From: Candidatus Gastranaerophilales bacterium
GTDB taxonomy: Bacteria > Cyanobacteriota > Vampirovibrionia > Gastranaerophilales > Gastranaerophilaceae
Assembly: GCA_944324255.1 (NCBI GenBank)
Contig: CALUVM010000002.1
Coordinates: forward strand, 1-64,000
Direction: 5' to 3'
DNA: 64,000 nucleotides
This document shows positions 45,239 to 53,498 of the stretch, piece after piece. Under the pieces are notes generated by a model. That model searched no databases. It had not been told where the DNA came from and worked only from the letters and a program-made list of their open reading frames with translations. How positions within the stretch are numbered: the stretch's first letter is position 1; the number at the start of each line of letters is the position of its first letter. The position numbers and the translations under genes are program-made.

Positions 45239-46495
45239 CTACACTTCTTTAAATACTAAAGTTGCATTATGACCGCCAAATCCAAAAGAGTTTGATAAAG
45301 CTGCATGAACTTTCTTATCTCTTGCTTTGTGCGGAACATAATCAAGGTTTGCTACATGTTCATCCTGATTATCAAGATTTATTGTAGGAGGTACCTTGCC
45401 TTCCATAATTGCTTTAACACAAACAATTCCTTCTACAGCACCTGTAGCACCTAACATATGTCCGTGCATACTCTTGGTTGAGCTTACAACAAGGTTTTTA
45501 TTCTGTTCTTTGTCACCGAAGATTTTAGCAATAGCTTGAGATTCAGCAATATCACCTAAACCTGTACTTGTACCGTGCGGATTGATATAATCAATATCAG
45601 CCGGCTTCAGACCTGCATCTTCAAGTGCAAGTTCCATAGACTTGATAGCACCTCTGCCTTCCGGATCCGGTGCAACCATATCATAAGCATCAGCTGTCTG
45701 ACCGTATCCTGCTATTTCTGCATAAATTTTAGCACCACGTTTTTTAGCATGCTCATATTCTTCAAGAACAAGAACGCCGGCACCTTCACCCATGACAAAA
45801 CCATCTCTGTCCTTGTCATAAGGCCTTGATGCTTTTTGAGGTTCATCATTTCTCTTAGAAAGAGTTCTTGCTGCCGTGAATGCTCCAATCCCCAGAGTTG
45901 TAATTGTAGCTTCGCAGCCTCCGGCTACAACAACATCAGCATCACCGTACTGGATTGATCTTAGAGCGTCACCGATTGAGTGTGACCCTGTAGCACAAGC
46001 TGATACGACAGCTTTATTTATACCTTTATAGCCATGCTTCATAGAAATTCTTCCTGATGCCATATCTACAATCAGCATCGGAACAGTAAACGGAGAACCT
46101 TTAGTCGGTCCTTTTTCTATCATAGCAATATGGTTCTTTTCAAATGTCTTAAATCCGCCGGCAGCAGAACTTACGATAACACCAATTCTATACGGGTCAA
46201 TACCTGCTTCATCAATACCTGAATCTGCAATAGCTTCGTCTGCTGCTACCATAGCAAACTGGGTAAATCTATCCATTCTCTTTGCATCCTTTGGATCAAG
46301 ATAATCTTCAGGATTAAAATCTTTATCTTTAATTTCACCGGCAATTTTTACGGTATGTCTTTCCGTATCAATTGATTCAATAAGTGAAATTCCGCTTTTT
46401 CCGGCTAAAAGAGCATTCCAAAAATTTTCAACTCCGATACCTATTGGAGTTACAGCTCCCATCCCTGTAATTACAACTCTACGTTTTGTCATCAT
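45239..46495 (-). CDS. fabF: 3-oxoacyl-ACP synthase II (FabF)
   Basis: The 418-residue condensing enzyme has the active-site cysteine in VVSACATGSHSIGDA, histidines in NPHGTSTGLGD and KSMHGHMLGATGAVE, and a glycine-rich C-terminus FGFGGHNATLVF. It extends acyl chains with malonyl-ACP. It is the last gene of the fab operon. GGGGA precedes the ATGATG start, and a terminator follows immediately. Confidence 0.96.
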   Translation of the reverse strand: MMTKRRVVITGMGAVTPIGIGVENFWNALLAGKSGISLIESIDTERHTVKIAGEIKDKDFNPEDYLDPKDAKRMDRFTQFAMVAADEAIADSGIDEAGIDPYRIGVIVSSAAGGFKTFEKNHIAMIEKGPTKGSPFTVPMLIVDMASGRISMKHGYKGINKAVVSACATGSHSIGDALRSIQYGDADVVVAGGCEATITTLGIGAFTAARTLSKRNDEPQKASRPYDKDRDGFVMGEGAGVLVLEEYEHAKKRGAKIYAEIAGYGQTADAYDMVAPDPEGRGAIKSMELALEDAGLKPADIDYINPHGTSTGLGDIAESQAIAKIFGDKEQNKNLVVSSTKSMHGHMLGATGAVEGIVCVKAIMEGKVPPTINLDNQDEHVANLDYVPHKARDKKVHAALSNSFGFGGHNATLVFKEV

Positions 46496-46514
46496 CTACT
46501 TTTCCCCTAATAAA

Positions 46515-46551
46515 TAAGAGGGCGAAAAAAGTTAGAATTCTCACCCTCTTA
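46515..46551 (-). other. Hairpin between acpP and fabF
   Basis: TAAGAGGG (46515-46522) pairs with CCCTCTTA (46544-46551) around a 21-nt loop. It may be a partial terminator or processing site that lets acpP be expressed above fabF; there is no strong T-run after the stem. Confidence 0.4.
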
Positions 46552-46571
46552 TATAAATCTAATCAAATTTA

Positions 46572-46802
46572 TTATGAGTGTGCTTCGATGTAGTTAACTG
46601 CATCTTGAACTGTTTGAATTTTTTCAGCTTCTTCATCAGGAATTTCGCAACCGAATTCTTCTTCAAAAGCCATAACTAATTCAACTGTATCTAATGAGTC
46701 AGCACCCAAATCAGCAGTGAAGCTAGCTTCCGGAGTTACTAAAGCTTCATCGCAGCTTAATTGATCTACAACAACTTTTTTAACTTTTTCAAATGTACTC
46801 AT
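46572..46802 (-). CDS. acpP: Acyl carrier protein
   Basis: The 76-residue acidic protein has the phosphopantetheine attachment motif [24 protein letters not shown], with the serine in DSL, and ends in the usual helix [15 protein letters not shown]. Start ATG 46802 is chosen because AGAGG lies 9 nt upstream; the in-frame ATG three codons earlier falls directly on that site. It carries acyl chains for FabD, FabH, FabF, FabG and PlsX. Confidence 0.96.
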   Translation of the reverse strand: MSTFEKVKKVVVDQLSCDEALVTPEASFTADLGADSLDTVELVMAFEEEFGCEIPDEEAEKIQTVQDAVNYIEAHS

Positions 46803-46924
46803 TTCTTTCATCCTCTTATTTATGTGTTATACACTATTCTACTAAATTATACTATTTCAAGATAATTTTGCAAATAAACTTAAAAAAACGTTACAGTTTT
46901 TATTAGCGGGCAGTAAATAATGAT

Positions 46925-47011
46925 TAGTGAATAGATTCCGGGTATTTGTAGGACAGGTAGTAGCGGTAGGGTAGACTTTAGTCTACCTTACTAAAATCTA
47001 CCCTACTACTA
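46925..47011. repeat. Intergenic hairpin and repeat fragment between fabG and acpP
   Basis: TAGTAG followed by GTAGGGTAGA (46958-46975, 2-nt bulge) pairs with TCTACCCTACTACTA (46997-47011), with an alternative inner hairpin GTAGAC/GTCTAC (46971-46986). To its left, TAGTGAATAGATT (46925-46937) is identical to a 13-nt string before dnaK. The 230-nt gap has no gene. Confidence 0.45.
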
Positions 47012-47032
47012 TTTATGGTATTTTTACCCTGA

Positions 47033-47764
47033 TTATATCATCAAACCGCCGGCTACTTCTATTGCCTGACCTGTTACATAATCAGTATCAAGTGCTAAGA
47101 ATTTAACAACTTTTGCAATATCTTCCGGAGTACCGAGTCTTTTCATCGGAATAGCTTTCAAATACTCATCAATATTTGCTAAGTCATGAGTCATTGCAGT
47201 TTGAATAAATCCAGGGCAAACCGCATTAACTCTAATACCACGTGAACCGAATTCTTTAGCAAGAGTTTGAGTCAAGCCAATCAAACCTGCTTTAGAAGCT
47301 GAATAGTTTGCCTGACCGGCATTACCGTGACGTCCTACAATGCTTGACATATTGATGATTGAACCCTGACGGGCTTTCATCATATATTTAATAACAGCAT
47401 GTGTTACACAGTATGCACTTGTAAGGTTAATCTTGATAACTCTTTCCCATTGTTCCATATCCATTCTTACAAAAAGACCGTCTTTTGTAATACCGGCGTT
47501 GTTTAACAGGATATCAATTTTACCGTGTTCGGCAACCATTTTGTCAACATTTTCTTGTACAGCTTTATCATCAGATACATCAAAGCTGTAAAAATAAGCG
47601 TTAACTCCGCAAGCTTTGATTTCATCTAAAGCCGGTTGTGCTTTTTCAGCATCGCAAATATCATTAATAATAATGTCGCATCCTGCTTTAGCAAGTTCTA
47701 AAGCGCATGCAAGACCAATCCCTCTTGAGCCGCCTGTAATTAAGGCAATTTTTCTTTCTGTCAT
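47033..47764 (-). CDS. fabG: 3-oxoacyl-ACP reductase FabG
   Basis: The 243-residue short-chain dehydrogenase has GGSRGIG (NADPH-binding), LLNNAG, the catalytic serine in NMSSIVG and YSASKAG (YxxxK). It reduces 3-oxoacyl-ACP. AAGGAG precedes the ATG. FabG paralogues exist for other substrates, but the position in the fab operon settles the assignment. Confidence 0.95.
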   Translation of the reverse strand: MTERKIALITGGSRGIGLACALELAKAGCDIIINDICDAEKAQPALDEIKACGVNAYFYSFDVSDDKAVQENVDKMVAEHGKIDILLNNAGITKDGLFVRMDMEQWERVIKINLTSAYCVTHAVIKYMMKARQGSIINMSSIVGRHGNAGQANYSASKAGLIGLTQTLAKEFGSRGIRVNAVCPGFIQTAMTHDLANIDEYLKAIPMKRLGTPEDIAKVVKFLALDTDYVTGQAIEVAGGLMI

Positions 47765-47830
47765 TAATCTATCTCCTTATTTTATACCTTAAAACCTATA
47801 CTATCAGGTTTTTGTTTTGTACATTAATTT

Positions 47831-48541
47831 TTATTTATTATCTTCGTTATTAAAATCTTTCAATTCATTTTCAATTTGGCTTATTTTTCCTCCTGTAAGA
47901 GAATCAAAAGATTTTAACTTATTTGTTATACCGACTGCTTTATCATATACAGCTTTTTTCTGTTCAGGGGGTAAGCCATTGTACTTTTCAGCTTCCTCCG
48001 GAGTCATTGCTCTGCCGAAAAACAGTACATAAAAGCCCAATAATAACAGGACCCCTGCTCCTATGTAGAATAAGAAGCTCATATGGCTTCCTAATGTCTG
48101 GTAAACAAAATCTTCAGTTTCGTCAGAATTAAGATATGATTCCAGTGCCTGTTTATCAATTTCGCAAGCCGCCAGTGATGAATAGTGATTCAAAGCTTTT
48201 GGTCTTGAGAATTTCAAACCATGTCTTTGAGAAAATGGTACAAGATAATATCTTACTTTACTTGATGTTTTGGAATTTTCATGAATAGTTGTTCTGCGGG
48301 CTTTGCAGGCAAAATGTCCCAAATCAGTTTCATTTCCGAAATCATTGGTAGTATTTTCATGTTTATGACTTACGTCAAATACAAAGCCTTTCTTTTTGCT
48401 TTGCAGCAGGCTATTTTCTGTAACACTGTAACAAGTTTTATTTCGGTTGCTGCATACAATACTTTTTGTTTCAGAACCAAAAATAACCATGCCTCCAGCT
48501 AACACAAGTACTATAATAAAAAATATTAACTTGTCCTTCAT
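47831..48541 (-). CDS. Unknown two-segment membrane protein inside the fab operon
   Basis: I do not recognise this 236-residue protein. Residues 5-22 form a membrane anchor. A Cys-rich extracytoplasmic region of about 130 residues follows (CSNRNKTCYSV, FACKARRT, AACEID). A second membrane segment, SFLFYIGAGVLLLLGFYVLFFG, lies near 155-176, and the charged cytoplasmic tail has a helical AMTPEEAEKYNGLPPEQKKAVYDKAV stretch. It lies between fabD and fabG, with its ATG 3 nt from the fabD stop, so it is co-transcribed with the fatty-acid genes. Its layout resembles E3-ligase GIDE/BAM-type membrane proteins in outline only; no function is claimed. Confidence 0.8.
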   Translation of the reverse strand: MKDKLIFFIIVLVLAGGMVIFGSETKSIVCSNRNKTCYSVTENSLLQSKKKGFVFDVSHKHENTTNDFGNETDLGHFACKARRTTIHENSKTSSKVRYYLVPFSQRHGLKFSRPKALNHYSSLAACEIDKQALESYLNSDETEDFVYQTLGSHMSFLFYIGAGVLLLLGFYVLFFGRAMTPEEAEKYNGLPPEQKKAVYDKAVGITNKLKSFDSLTGGKISQIENELKDFNNEDNK

Positions 48542-48543
48542 TG

Positions 48544-49491
48544 CTATACACCTGCAAGTTCATTTTTTAAGGCGTCAATTGTTGCCTCCAGGGAAGCTTT
48601 GTCAAAGACATTATAAACAGAAGCTTCCGGAGCTATTTTTTTATTTAATCCTGCTAAAACTTTACCCGGTCCGATTTCTATAAATGTATCAACCCCTTCA
48701 GATATCATCTTTTCAATTGTTTGTGTCCAGTGAACGGATGAATAAATTTGTTTTGGCATTTTTGCTCTAAAATCTTCGGAACTTGTTGTCATTTGAGCAT
48801 CAACATTGGTAATAACAGGAATTGATGCATTATTCAATTCAAAGTTTGAAATAAATGAAGCGAATTCTTTTCCCGCTCCTTCCATAAATTTAGAATGGAA
48901 TGCTCCTGAAACAGCGAGCGGAACAACTCTTCTGACACCGTTTGCCAGCATATAATCAGATGCTGCCTTAACAGCCTCGCTATCTCCTGTAATAACAACC
49001 TGAGCAGGAGAGTTGTAGTTGGCTACATCAACATAACCAACCTTAGAACCTTCAGCCAGACCAGCTTTAAGTTGTTCTTCGCTTGCATTCAATACAGCAG
49101 CCATTGAACCGCCAGTAGTAGCTCCCATAAGGTCTGCACGTTTTTGAATGGCTTTAAGAGTATTTTCAAGCGACATAACTCCTGCTGCATACATTGCGCA
49201 ATATTCTCCTAAAGAGTGACCTGCAACAAAATCCGGATTTATATTCAATTCGGACTTTAAAGCTTCCATTGCTGCGATAGACATTGTAACAATGCAAGGC
49301 TGAGTATTAACGGTTTGCTTAAGGCTTTCTTCCGGTCCTTCAAAACAAAGTGTTGTGATACTCTTATTCAAAATCATATCAGCTCTGTCAAAGATATCTT
49401 TAGCTGATTCATAATTATCATACAATTCTTTTCCCATGCCAACAGCTTGTGATCCCTGTCCCGGGAACAAAAATGCGATTTTTTTAACCAT
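48544..49491 (-). CDS. fabD: Malonyl-CoA:ACP transacylase FabD
   Basis: The 315-residue protein has FLFPGQGSQAVGMG, the catalytic serine in GHSLGEYCAMYAAG and the histidine in SGAFHSKFMEGA. It loads malonate onto ACP. AAAGGAG precedes the ATG. It sits between fabH and the unknown membrane protein. Confidence 0.96.
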   Translation of the reverse strand: MVKKIAFLFPGQGSQAVGMGKELYDNYESAKDIFDRADMILNKSITTLCFEGPEESLKQTVNTQPCIVTMSIAAMEALKSELNINPDFVAGHSLGEYCAMYAAGVMSLENTLKAIQKRADLMGATTGGSMAAVLNASEEQLKAGLAEGSKVGYVDVANYNSPAQVVITGDSEAVKAASDYMLANGVRRVVPLAVSGAFHSKFMEGAGKEFASFISNFELNNASIPVITNVDAQMTTSSEDFRAKMPKQIYSSVHWTQTIEKMISEGVDTFIEIGPGKVLAGLNKKIAPEASVYNVFDKASLEATIDALKNELAGV

Positions 49492-49578
49492 ATTATACTC
49501 CTTTTGTTTTTTATCGATAATAATTATTAATCTTATTTTGGATTGCTTTGCTTATATGATATCAGGGAAAATTTACCC

Positions 49579-50589
49579 CTAGCAAATACCTTCCCGCAAT
49601 CTTACAATAGCTCCGCCCCAGGTCATGCCTGCACCGAAACCGCAGAGCACGGCGGTTGTTCCAAGTTTGACATTTCCTTTTTCAACACTTTCTGCCAGAG
49701 CCAATGGAATGGAAGCTGCGGAAGTATTACCGTAATATTTTATATTTGTTACGACTTTATCATCAGAGAACCCGAGTCTTTCCTGAACAGCTTGAATAAT
49801 TCTAATATTTGCCTGATGAGGAATAAGATAATCAATATCTTCAGCCTTCATGCCGGCATTTTTTATAAGTTCATCCACATAGTGAGGAAGTACTTTAGCA
49901 ACAAATGTATAAACCCCTCTTCCGTTCATTCTGATTCCCTGAGGTTTAGGCTCATATTGTTCAACAAGCGGACAATTTTTACCGTCAAAAGAAAGCTCGA
50001 TTAAATCGCCAAGACTTCCGTCAGACTTGATATCAATCGCTATAACATCATCAACACCGTCTTCGGCTTCAGTTACAACCATAGCCCCTGCACCGTCGCC
50101 AAAAAGAATAGAAGTTCCTCTATCTTCCCAGTTTACAAGACGGGAATTATTGTCAGTTGCAACAAGAAGAATTTTCTTGTACATGCCGGAAGCTATATAC
50201 CCTCTTGCGATACTTAAGGCATATATCAAACCGGTACAGGCTGCGGTGATATCAAACGCAGGCACTTGAGTTGAAATTCCAAGTCTTGCTTGAATATGGC
50301 ATGCAATTGCCGGATATAAATCCGGAGGTGCTGAAGACGCTGCTATAATTAAATCTATTTCATCAGGATTCAATTTCGCTTTGTCCAAAGCACGTTTTGC
50401 AGCTTCAAAACCTAAATCTATAGCGTTTTGGTTTCCTGAAACAACTCTTCTTTCTTTAATTCCGGTTCTTGTGTAAATCCATTCATCTGAGGTTTCGTAT
50501 AATTTTGTTAAATCATCATTAGTTATAACCGTTTCTGGAACACTATACCCTACACCAGCAATTTTCAGAGGTATTGCGTTTTTTATCAT
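49579..50589 (-). CDS. fabH: 3-oxoacyl-ACP synthase III (FabH)
   Basis: The 336-residue protein has the catalytic cysteine in DITAACTGLIYAL, the histidine in PHQANIRI and the asparagine in GNTSAASIPLAL, with TRTGIKERR near the N-terminus. It starts fatty-acid synthesis by condensing acetyl-CoA (or another short acyl-CoA) with malonyl-ACP. It follows plsX by about 25 nt. Confidence 0.96.
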   Translation of the reverse strand: MIKNAIPLKIAGVGYSVPETVITNDDLTKLYETSDEWIYTRTGIKERRVVSGNQNAIDLGFEAAKRALDKAKLNPDEIDLIIAASSAPPDLYPAIACHIQARLGISTQVPAFDITAACTGLIYALSIARGYIASGMYKKILLVATDNNSRLVNWEDRGTSILFGDGAGAMVVTEAEDGVDDVIAIDIKSDGSLGDLIELSFDGKNCPLVEQYEPKPQGIRMNGRGVYTFVAKVLPHYVDELIKNAGMKAEDIDYLIPHQANIRIIQAVQERLGFSDDKVVTNIKYYGNTSAASIPLALAESVEKGNVKLGTTAVLCGFGAGMTWGGAIVRLREGIC

Positions 50590-50614
50590 TGTTTTTTTTG
50601 CTCCTATATCCCAA

Positions 50615-51670
50615 TTATTCGCTTATGCTTTGCAGAATCTTATCATTTACACAAGTTTCAACTGCGTGTTTTGCTACTCTTACAGCATTTTTAATAGCAT
50701 AAGCATTGCTTCTTCCATGTGAGATAACGGTAATACCTTTTACACCAAGTAATAAAGCTCCGCCAAACTCTTCGTAATTAATCTTTTCGTAAATTCTTTT
50801 CATAAACGGTTTTGCTAAAAGACCGATAACCATTCCTAAGAAATCGGATTTAAATTCACTCTTAATCATTTTGAATAAAAGTGAAGATGTTCCTTCTGTA
50901 ACTTTTAATACAACGTTTCCGACAAAACCGTCGCATATAACAACATCACACAAATTCAGGAATAATTCTCTTCCCTCAATATTTCCCATAAAATTGAATT
51001 TTTCTTTTTCTTCTTCAAGCAGGTTATAAGTGCTTTGTGCAAGCTCGTTACCTTTTCCTGCTTCTTCTCCGATATTAAGAACTCCGACACGAGGTCTTTC
51101 TATTCCTAAGACATTTTTAGAAAAAGTCATACCCATAATAGCAAATTGTTTAAGCATTTGAGGTGTGCAATTGCTGTTAGCTCCTGCATCAATAATAACA
51201 ATAGGCTTTTTCATCGTAGGAAGAGTAACTGCAATAGCCGGTCTGTCAATTCCCGGGATTCTTCCTAACCCAAATAAGCTTGATGCCATAGCAGCACCGG
51301 TAGAACCTGCTGCAACAAGAGCATCAGAGCTTCCTGTTGCAACCGAATTTACCGTTAATACTATTGAGGAATTTTTCTTTTTACGAATAGCCTGACCCGG
51401 AGCTTCACCCATTTCTATAATTTCAGATGCGTGAGTAATTTTGATATCAAGTGATTTTACATCTATTCTTACTCTTCTTTTTCTGCCGGCCTTGCCGCAG
51501 TCAGAAAGGAAACCTTCCTGCTGGATAACTTCAAGACAATGTTCAATTCTGTCTTGTTTTCCGACTAATTCAAGAGCTACACCATATTCTGCCGCAGCCC
51601 ACACAGCACCTGCAACTATTTCAAAAGGCGCATGATCTCCGCCCATTGCATCAATAGCTATTCTTGTCAT
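50615..51670 (-). CDS. plsX: Phosphate acyltransferase PlsX
   Basis: The 351-residue protein starts MTRIAIDAMGGDHAPFEIVAGAV and contains STGAAMAS, IDAGANSNC and CDGFVGNVVLKVTEGTS, all PlsX signatures. It makes acyl-phosphate from acyl-ACP for PlsY (encoded at 13.4-14.0 kb). It lies 8 nt after the rpmF stop. Confidence 0.96.
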   Translation of the reverse strand: MTRIAIDAMGGDHAPFEIVAGAVWAAAEYGVALELVGKQDRIEHCLEVIQQEGFLSDCGKAGRKRRVRIDVKSLDIKITHASEIIEMGEAPGQAIRKKKNSSIVLTVNSVATGSSDALVAAGSTGAAMASSLFGLGRIPGIDRPAIAVTLPTMKKPIVIIDAGANSNCTPQMLKQFAIMGMTFSKNVLGIERPRVGVLNIGEEAGKGNELAQSTYNLLEEEKEKFNFMGNIEGRELFLNLCDVVICDGFVGNVVLKVTEGTSSLLFKMIKSEFKSDFLGMVIGLLAKPFMKRIYEKINYEEFGGALLLGVKGITVISHGRSNAYAIKNAVRVAKHAVETCVNDKILQSISE

Positions 51671-51678
51671 CTTCCCCT

Positions 51679-52062
51679 CTATTCTTCAGTCTTTTCTTCA
51701 ACTGTTTCTTCTGTTTTTTCTTCTTCTTTTACTTCAGCCGGAGTTTCTTCTTTAACTTCTTCTACAACTTCAGCTTCTTTTACTTCTTCAACTTTTTCTT
51801 CAACAGCTTTTTCTGCTTTAGTTGATTTCTTAGTTGATTTTTTTGCTGCCTTTTTAGGTTCAGCTTTAACTTCTTCTACAAAGCCTTCAGCTTTTCTTGA
51901 AACAACTTTGCCTTTGTATTGACCGCAAGCTGTGCAAACAGTATGAGTTAACATAACTGAACCGCAGTTCGGACATTTAGTTGTAGTCGGCTTAGTTGCC
52001 TTCCAGTTTGATCTTCTTTTTCCTTGAGCGCTATGCCCTGTTCTTTTCTTTGGTACTGCCAT
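51679..52062 (-). CDS. rpmF: 50S ribosomal protein L32 with a long charged C-terminal extension
   Basis: Residues 1-57 are a normal L32: MAVPKKRTGHSAQGKRRSNW, then a zinc ribbon CPNC and CTAC. About 70 further residues follow, nearly all Lys, Glu, Ala and Val, first Lys-rich (AKKSTKKSTK) and then strongly acidic (repeated EEVKEE). L32 is normally about 55-65 residues. The rpmF-plsX-fab gene order is common. The extension is in frame with no sign of sequence error and is probably disordered on the ribosome surface or processed. Confidence 0.92.
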   Translation of the reverse strand: MAVPKKRTGHSAQGKRRSNWKATKPTTTKCPNCGSVMLTHTVCTACGQYKGKVVSRKAEGFVEEVKAEPKKAAKKSTKKSTKAEKAVEEKVEEVKEAEVVEEVKEETPAEVKEEEKTEETVEEKTEE

Positions 52063-52131
52063 TTTCCTATACCTTTCTAATTTGTTGTACTACTTATATT
52101 TTCGGTTTGTTTTTTCCCGATAAAAAGGTGT

Positions 52132-52620
52132 TTACTCCTTGCGTTCAATCTTGATAGTTTTAAAAATGTCCATCCTGTTATCATGAACCTGATTGTTTTC
52201 GTCGGACGCAAACATTCCTTCATTACAATTTATACCACAAACTTTTTTATTTGGTAAAGATAATATTACAGATTGATACAATAAGTCATAAATATCAATT
52301 TCTTTTTCACCGTTCAGGTCGGTTATAAACTGACCGTTTTTCAGCTCAAACTCTTGTGAATACTCATCTTGCAGAGCTCGTTTTGCGAATGTTTCATCAA
52401 TATCAATGTCTAAATCATAATCAAATTCATTAAGGCATCTGTCGCAGGTTAATTTCAGTTTTCCTGATACGTTTCCGGACACTTCAATAAATTCTCCTAA
52501 TGATTTAAACTCTAAATTTGCATGAATATTTGTATTAAATTCCTGCATAAAATCATCAAACTCGTATTCTAGAGTTTTATCAGGTTCTCGCTCAATGTCT
52601 TCAATTTCTATTTTGTGCAT
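52132..52620 (-). CDS. YceD/DUF177 family protein
   Basis: The product is 162 residues from the ATG at 52620 (MHKIEIEDIERE). The frame is open further upstream but that stretch overlaps the preceding gene. It has the DUF177 core KLTCDRCLNEFDYDLDIDIDE and a second Cys pair in KVCGINCNEGMF, a likely zinc site. The family lies next to rpmF in most bacteria and has been linked to 23S rRNA accumulation in plants and bacteria; its molecular action is not settled. Confidence 0.88.
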   Translation of the reverse strand: MHKIEIEDIEREPDKTLEYEFDDFMQEFNTNIHANLEFKSLGEFIEVSGNVSGKLKLTCDRCLNEFDYDLDIDIDETFAKRALQDEYSQEFELKNGQFITDLNGEKEIDIYDLLYQSVILSLPNKKVCGINCNEGMFASDENNQVHDNRMDIFKTIKIERKE

Positions 52621-52640
52621 ATCATTTACCCATTTCAAGT

Positions 52641-52886
52641 TTATGCGTACGGTTCTTCTTGAAGAACAAGGCCTGCCATCTGAGTAGAAACAAAGCAAAG
52701 TTTTTTAATAGGTCCGATAGGTTCCTTTTCAACAAGTACAGGAGTAGGGCTTTTCATAAGCTGTTTGAGTTCTGCATAAACTGCCTGTGGATTGTCAAAA
52801 TACATTACAATCGGAGTTGCTGAACCTTTTAAAAATAATATTACAGCCTGTCTTGTTTTTTGCGGTGTATTAAATTGCTGAACCAT
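52641..52886 (-). CDS. Small conserved-looking protein at the head of the fab operon, unknown function
   Basis: I do not recognise this 81-residue protein. It reads as a compact alpha/beta domain: a strand AVILFLKGSATPIVMYF, a helix NPQAVYAELKQLMKS, then PTPVLVEKEPIGPIKKLCFVSTQMAGLVLQEE. No membrane segment or signal is seen. A strong AAGGAGGG precedes the ATG, and yceD starts 20 nt after its stop, so it leads the operon. Confidence 0.75.
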   Translation of the reverse strand: MVQQFNTPQKTRQAVILFLKGSATPIVMYFDNPQAVYAELKQLMKSPTPVLVEKEPIGPIKKLCFVSTQMAGLVLQEEPYA

Positions 52887-52925
52887 AAATCCCTCCTTTT
52901 TATCTTCTTATTCCCTAATAGAATA

Positions 52926-52954
52926 ATTATAATATAAAATTCTTTTTATGAACA
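52926..52954 (-). promoter_or_regulatory. Promoter of the yceD-rpmF-plsX-fab operon
   Basis: On the minus strand TGTTCA (52954-52949) and TATAAT (52931-52926) are 17 nt apart, about 40 nt before the first ATG. This gives a conventional leader with a Shine-Dalgarno. Confidence 0.5.
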
Positions 52955-52967
52955 GAGAGAAAAGAGA

Positions 52968-53003
52968 AATCGGGGTTAGAGGTATTTACCTCTAACCCCG
53001 ATT
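52968..53003. terminator. Strong hairpin between the fab operon promoter and element B
   Basis: AATCGGGGTTAGAGGTA (52968-52984) is followed by TT and its exact reverse complement (52987-53003). There is no T-run, so it may insulate the operon promoter from transcription entering from element B. The gap from 52887 to 53498 has no credible gene. Confidence 0.5.
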
Positions 53004-53015
53004 GGTTACACAACA

Positions 53016-53457
53016 TTTTACATAAAATGATGTAAAAACCTGAATTTTGTATCGGGGCTAATGCCGCCCCGTACCCTGCACCAAAGTTCTTTCTTTTTTG
53101 AGAATGAAAAAAGAAAGAACTTTGGATAAGAAAGAAAAACACTTATTGCTGCATTTTTCTGTCGAAAAATGCCTGATTTTTCGCTCTCCTAGAAGGAGAG
53201 CGAATTTTCGCCAGGGCGAAACGAAGCAGAACCCGTCGGGGTGGGTTAACTGCGAGCGTGTGTCCGGAGGACACTATAGCGAGCATAAGAGTGCAGGCTC
53301 TGCCTGCAACAGCCATTCAGTTTAATGCCCGAAGGGCATTGAAAGCAATGCGGTTTTCTCTTTCTTTGTGTGTATTTCTTTCTCTTTGCTTTGCTACAAA
53401 GAGAAAGAAATACACAATATTAAAAATACATACGTAAACACATCATTTTATGTAAAA
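53016..53457. repeat. Hairpin-rich repeat element B with 18-bp terminal inverted repeats
   Basis: TTTTACATAAAATGATGT (53016-53033) and its exact reverse complement (53440-53457) bound 442 bp. Each end is itself palindromic about a 2-nt centre, CA on the left and TG on the right. Inside lie at least eight hairpins. The largest are CCAAAGTTCTTTCTTTTTT (53081-53099, partner 53107-53125) and TGTGTATTTCTTTCTCTTTG (53369-53388, partner 53397-53416). Smaller ones use GCATTTTTC/GAAAAATGC, CGCTCTCCT/AGGAGAGCG, TGTCC/GGACA, GCAGG/CCTGC and ATGCCC/GGGCAT. The short ORFs inside are by-products of the hairpins. Size and layout match element A. Confidence 0.6.
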
Positions 53458-53486
53458 AGATGCATTCAAGTTCTTTTTGCTTGTGG

Positions 53487-53492
53487 TATAAA
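53487..53492 (+). promoter_or_regulatory. tsaC -10 box, leaderless type
   Basis: TATAAA with an extended TGG ends 6 nt before the ATG at 53499; the -35 region is weak and no Shine-Dalgarno fits. Confidence 0.45.
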
Positions 53493-53498
53493 AGAAGT

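Noticed and set aside
51632-51922. Ser/Thr/Phe-rich plus-strand ORF opposite rpmF
   Set aside because: It is the antisense of the Lys/Glu-rich L32 tail; the low complexity is a mirror of that tail.
47033-52886. Polyketide or secondary-metabolite cluster
   Set aside because: All enzymes are single-domain fab-type proteins in the standard rpmF-plsX-fab order; this is primary fatty-acid synthesis.
53098-53325. 75-residue plus-strand ORF inside repeat element B
   Set aside because: It is composed of translated hairpin arms, has no ribosome binding site and shows no protein-like pattern; the DNA palindromes explain it.
53040-53460. CRISPR-like array suggested by regular short repeats
   Set aside because: The repeats are inverted hairpins of differing sequence, not direct repeats with spacers.
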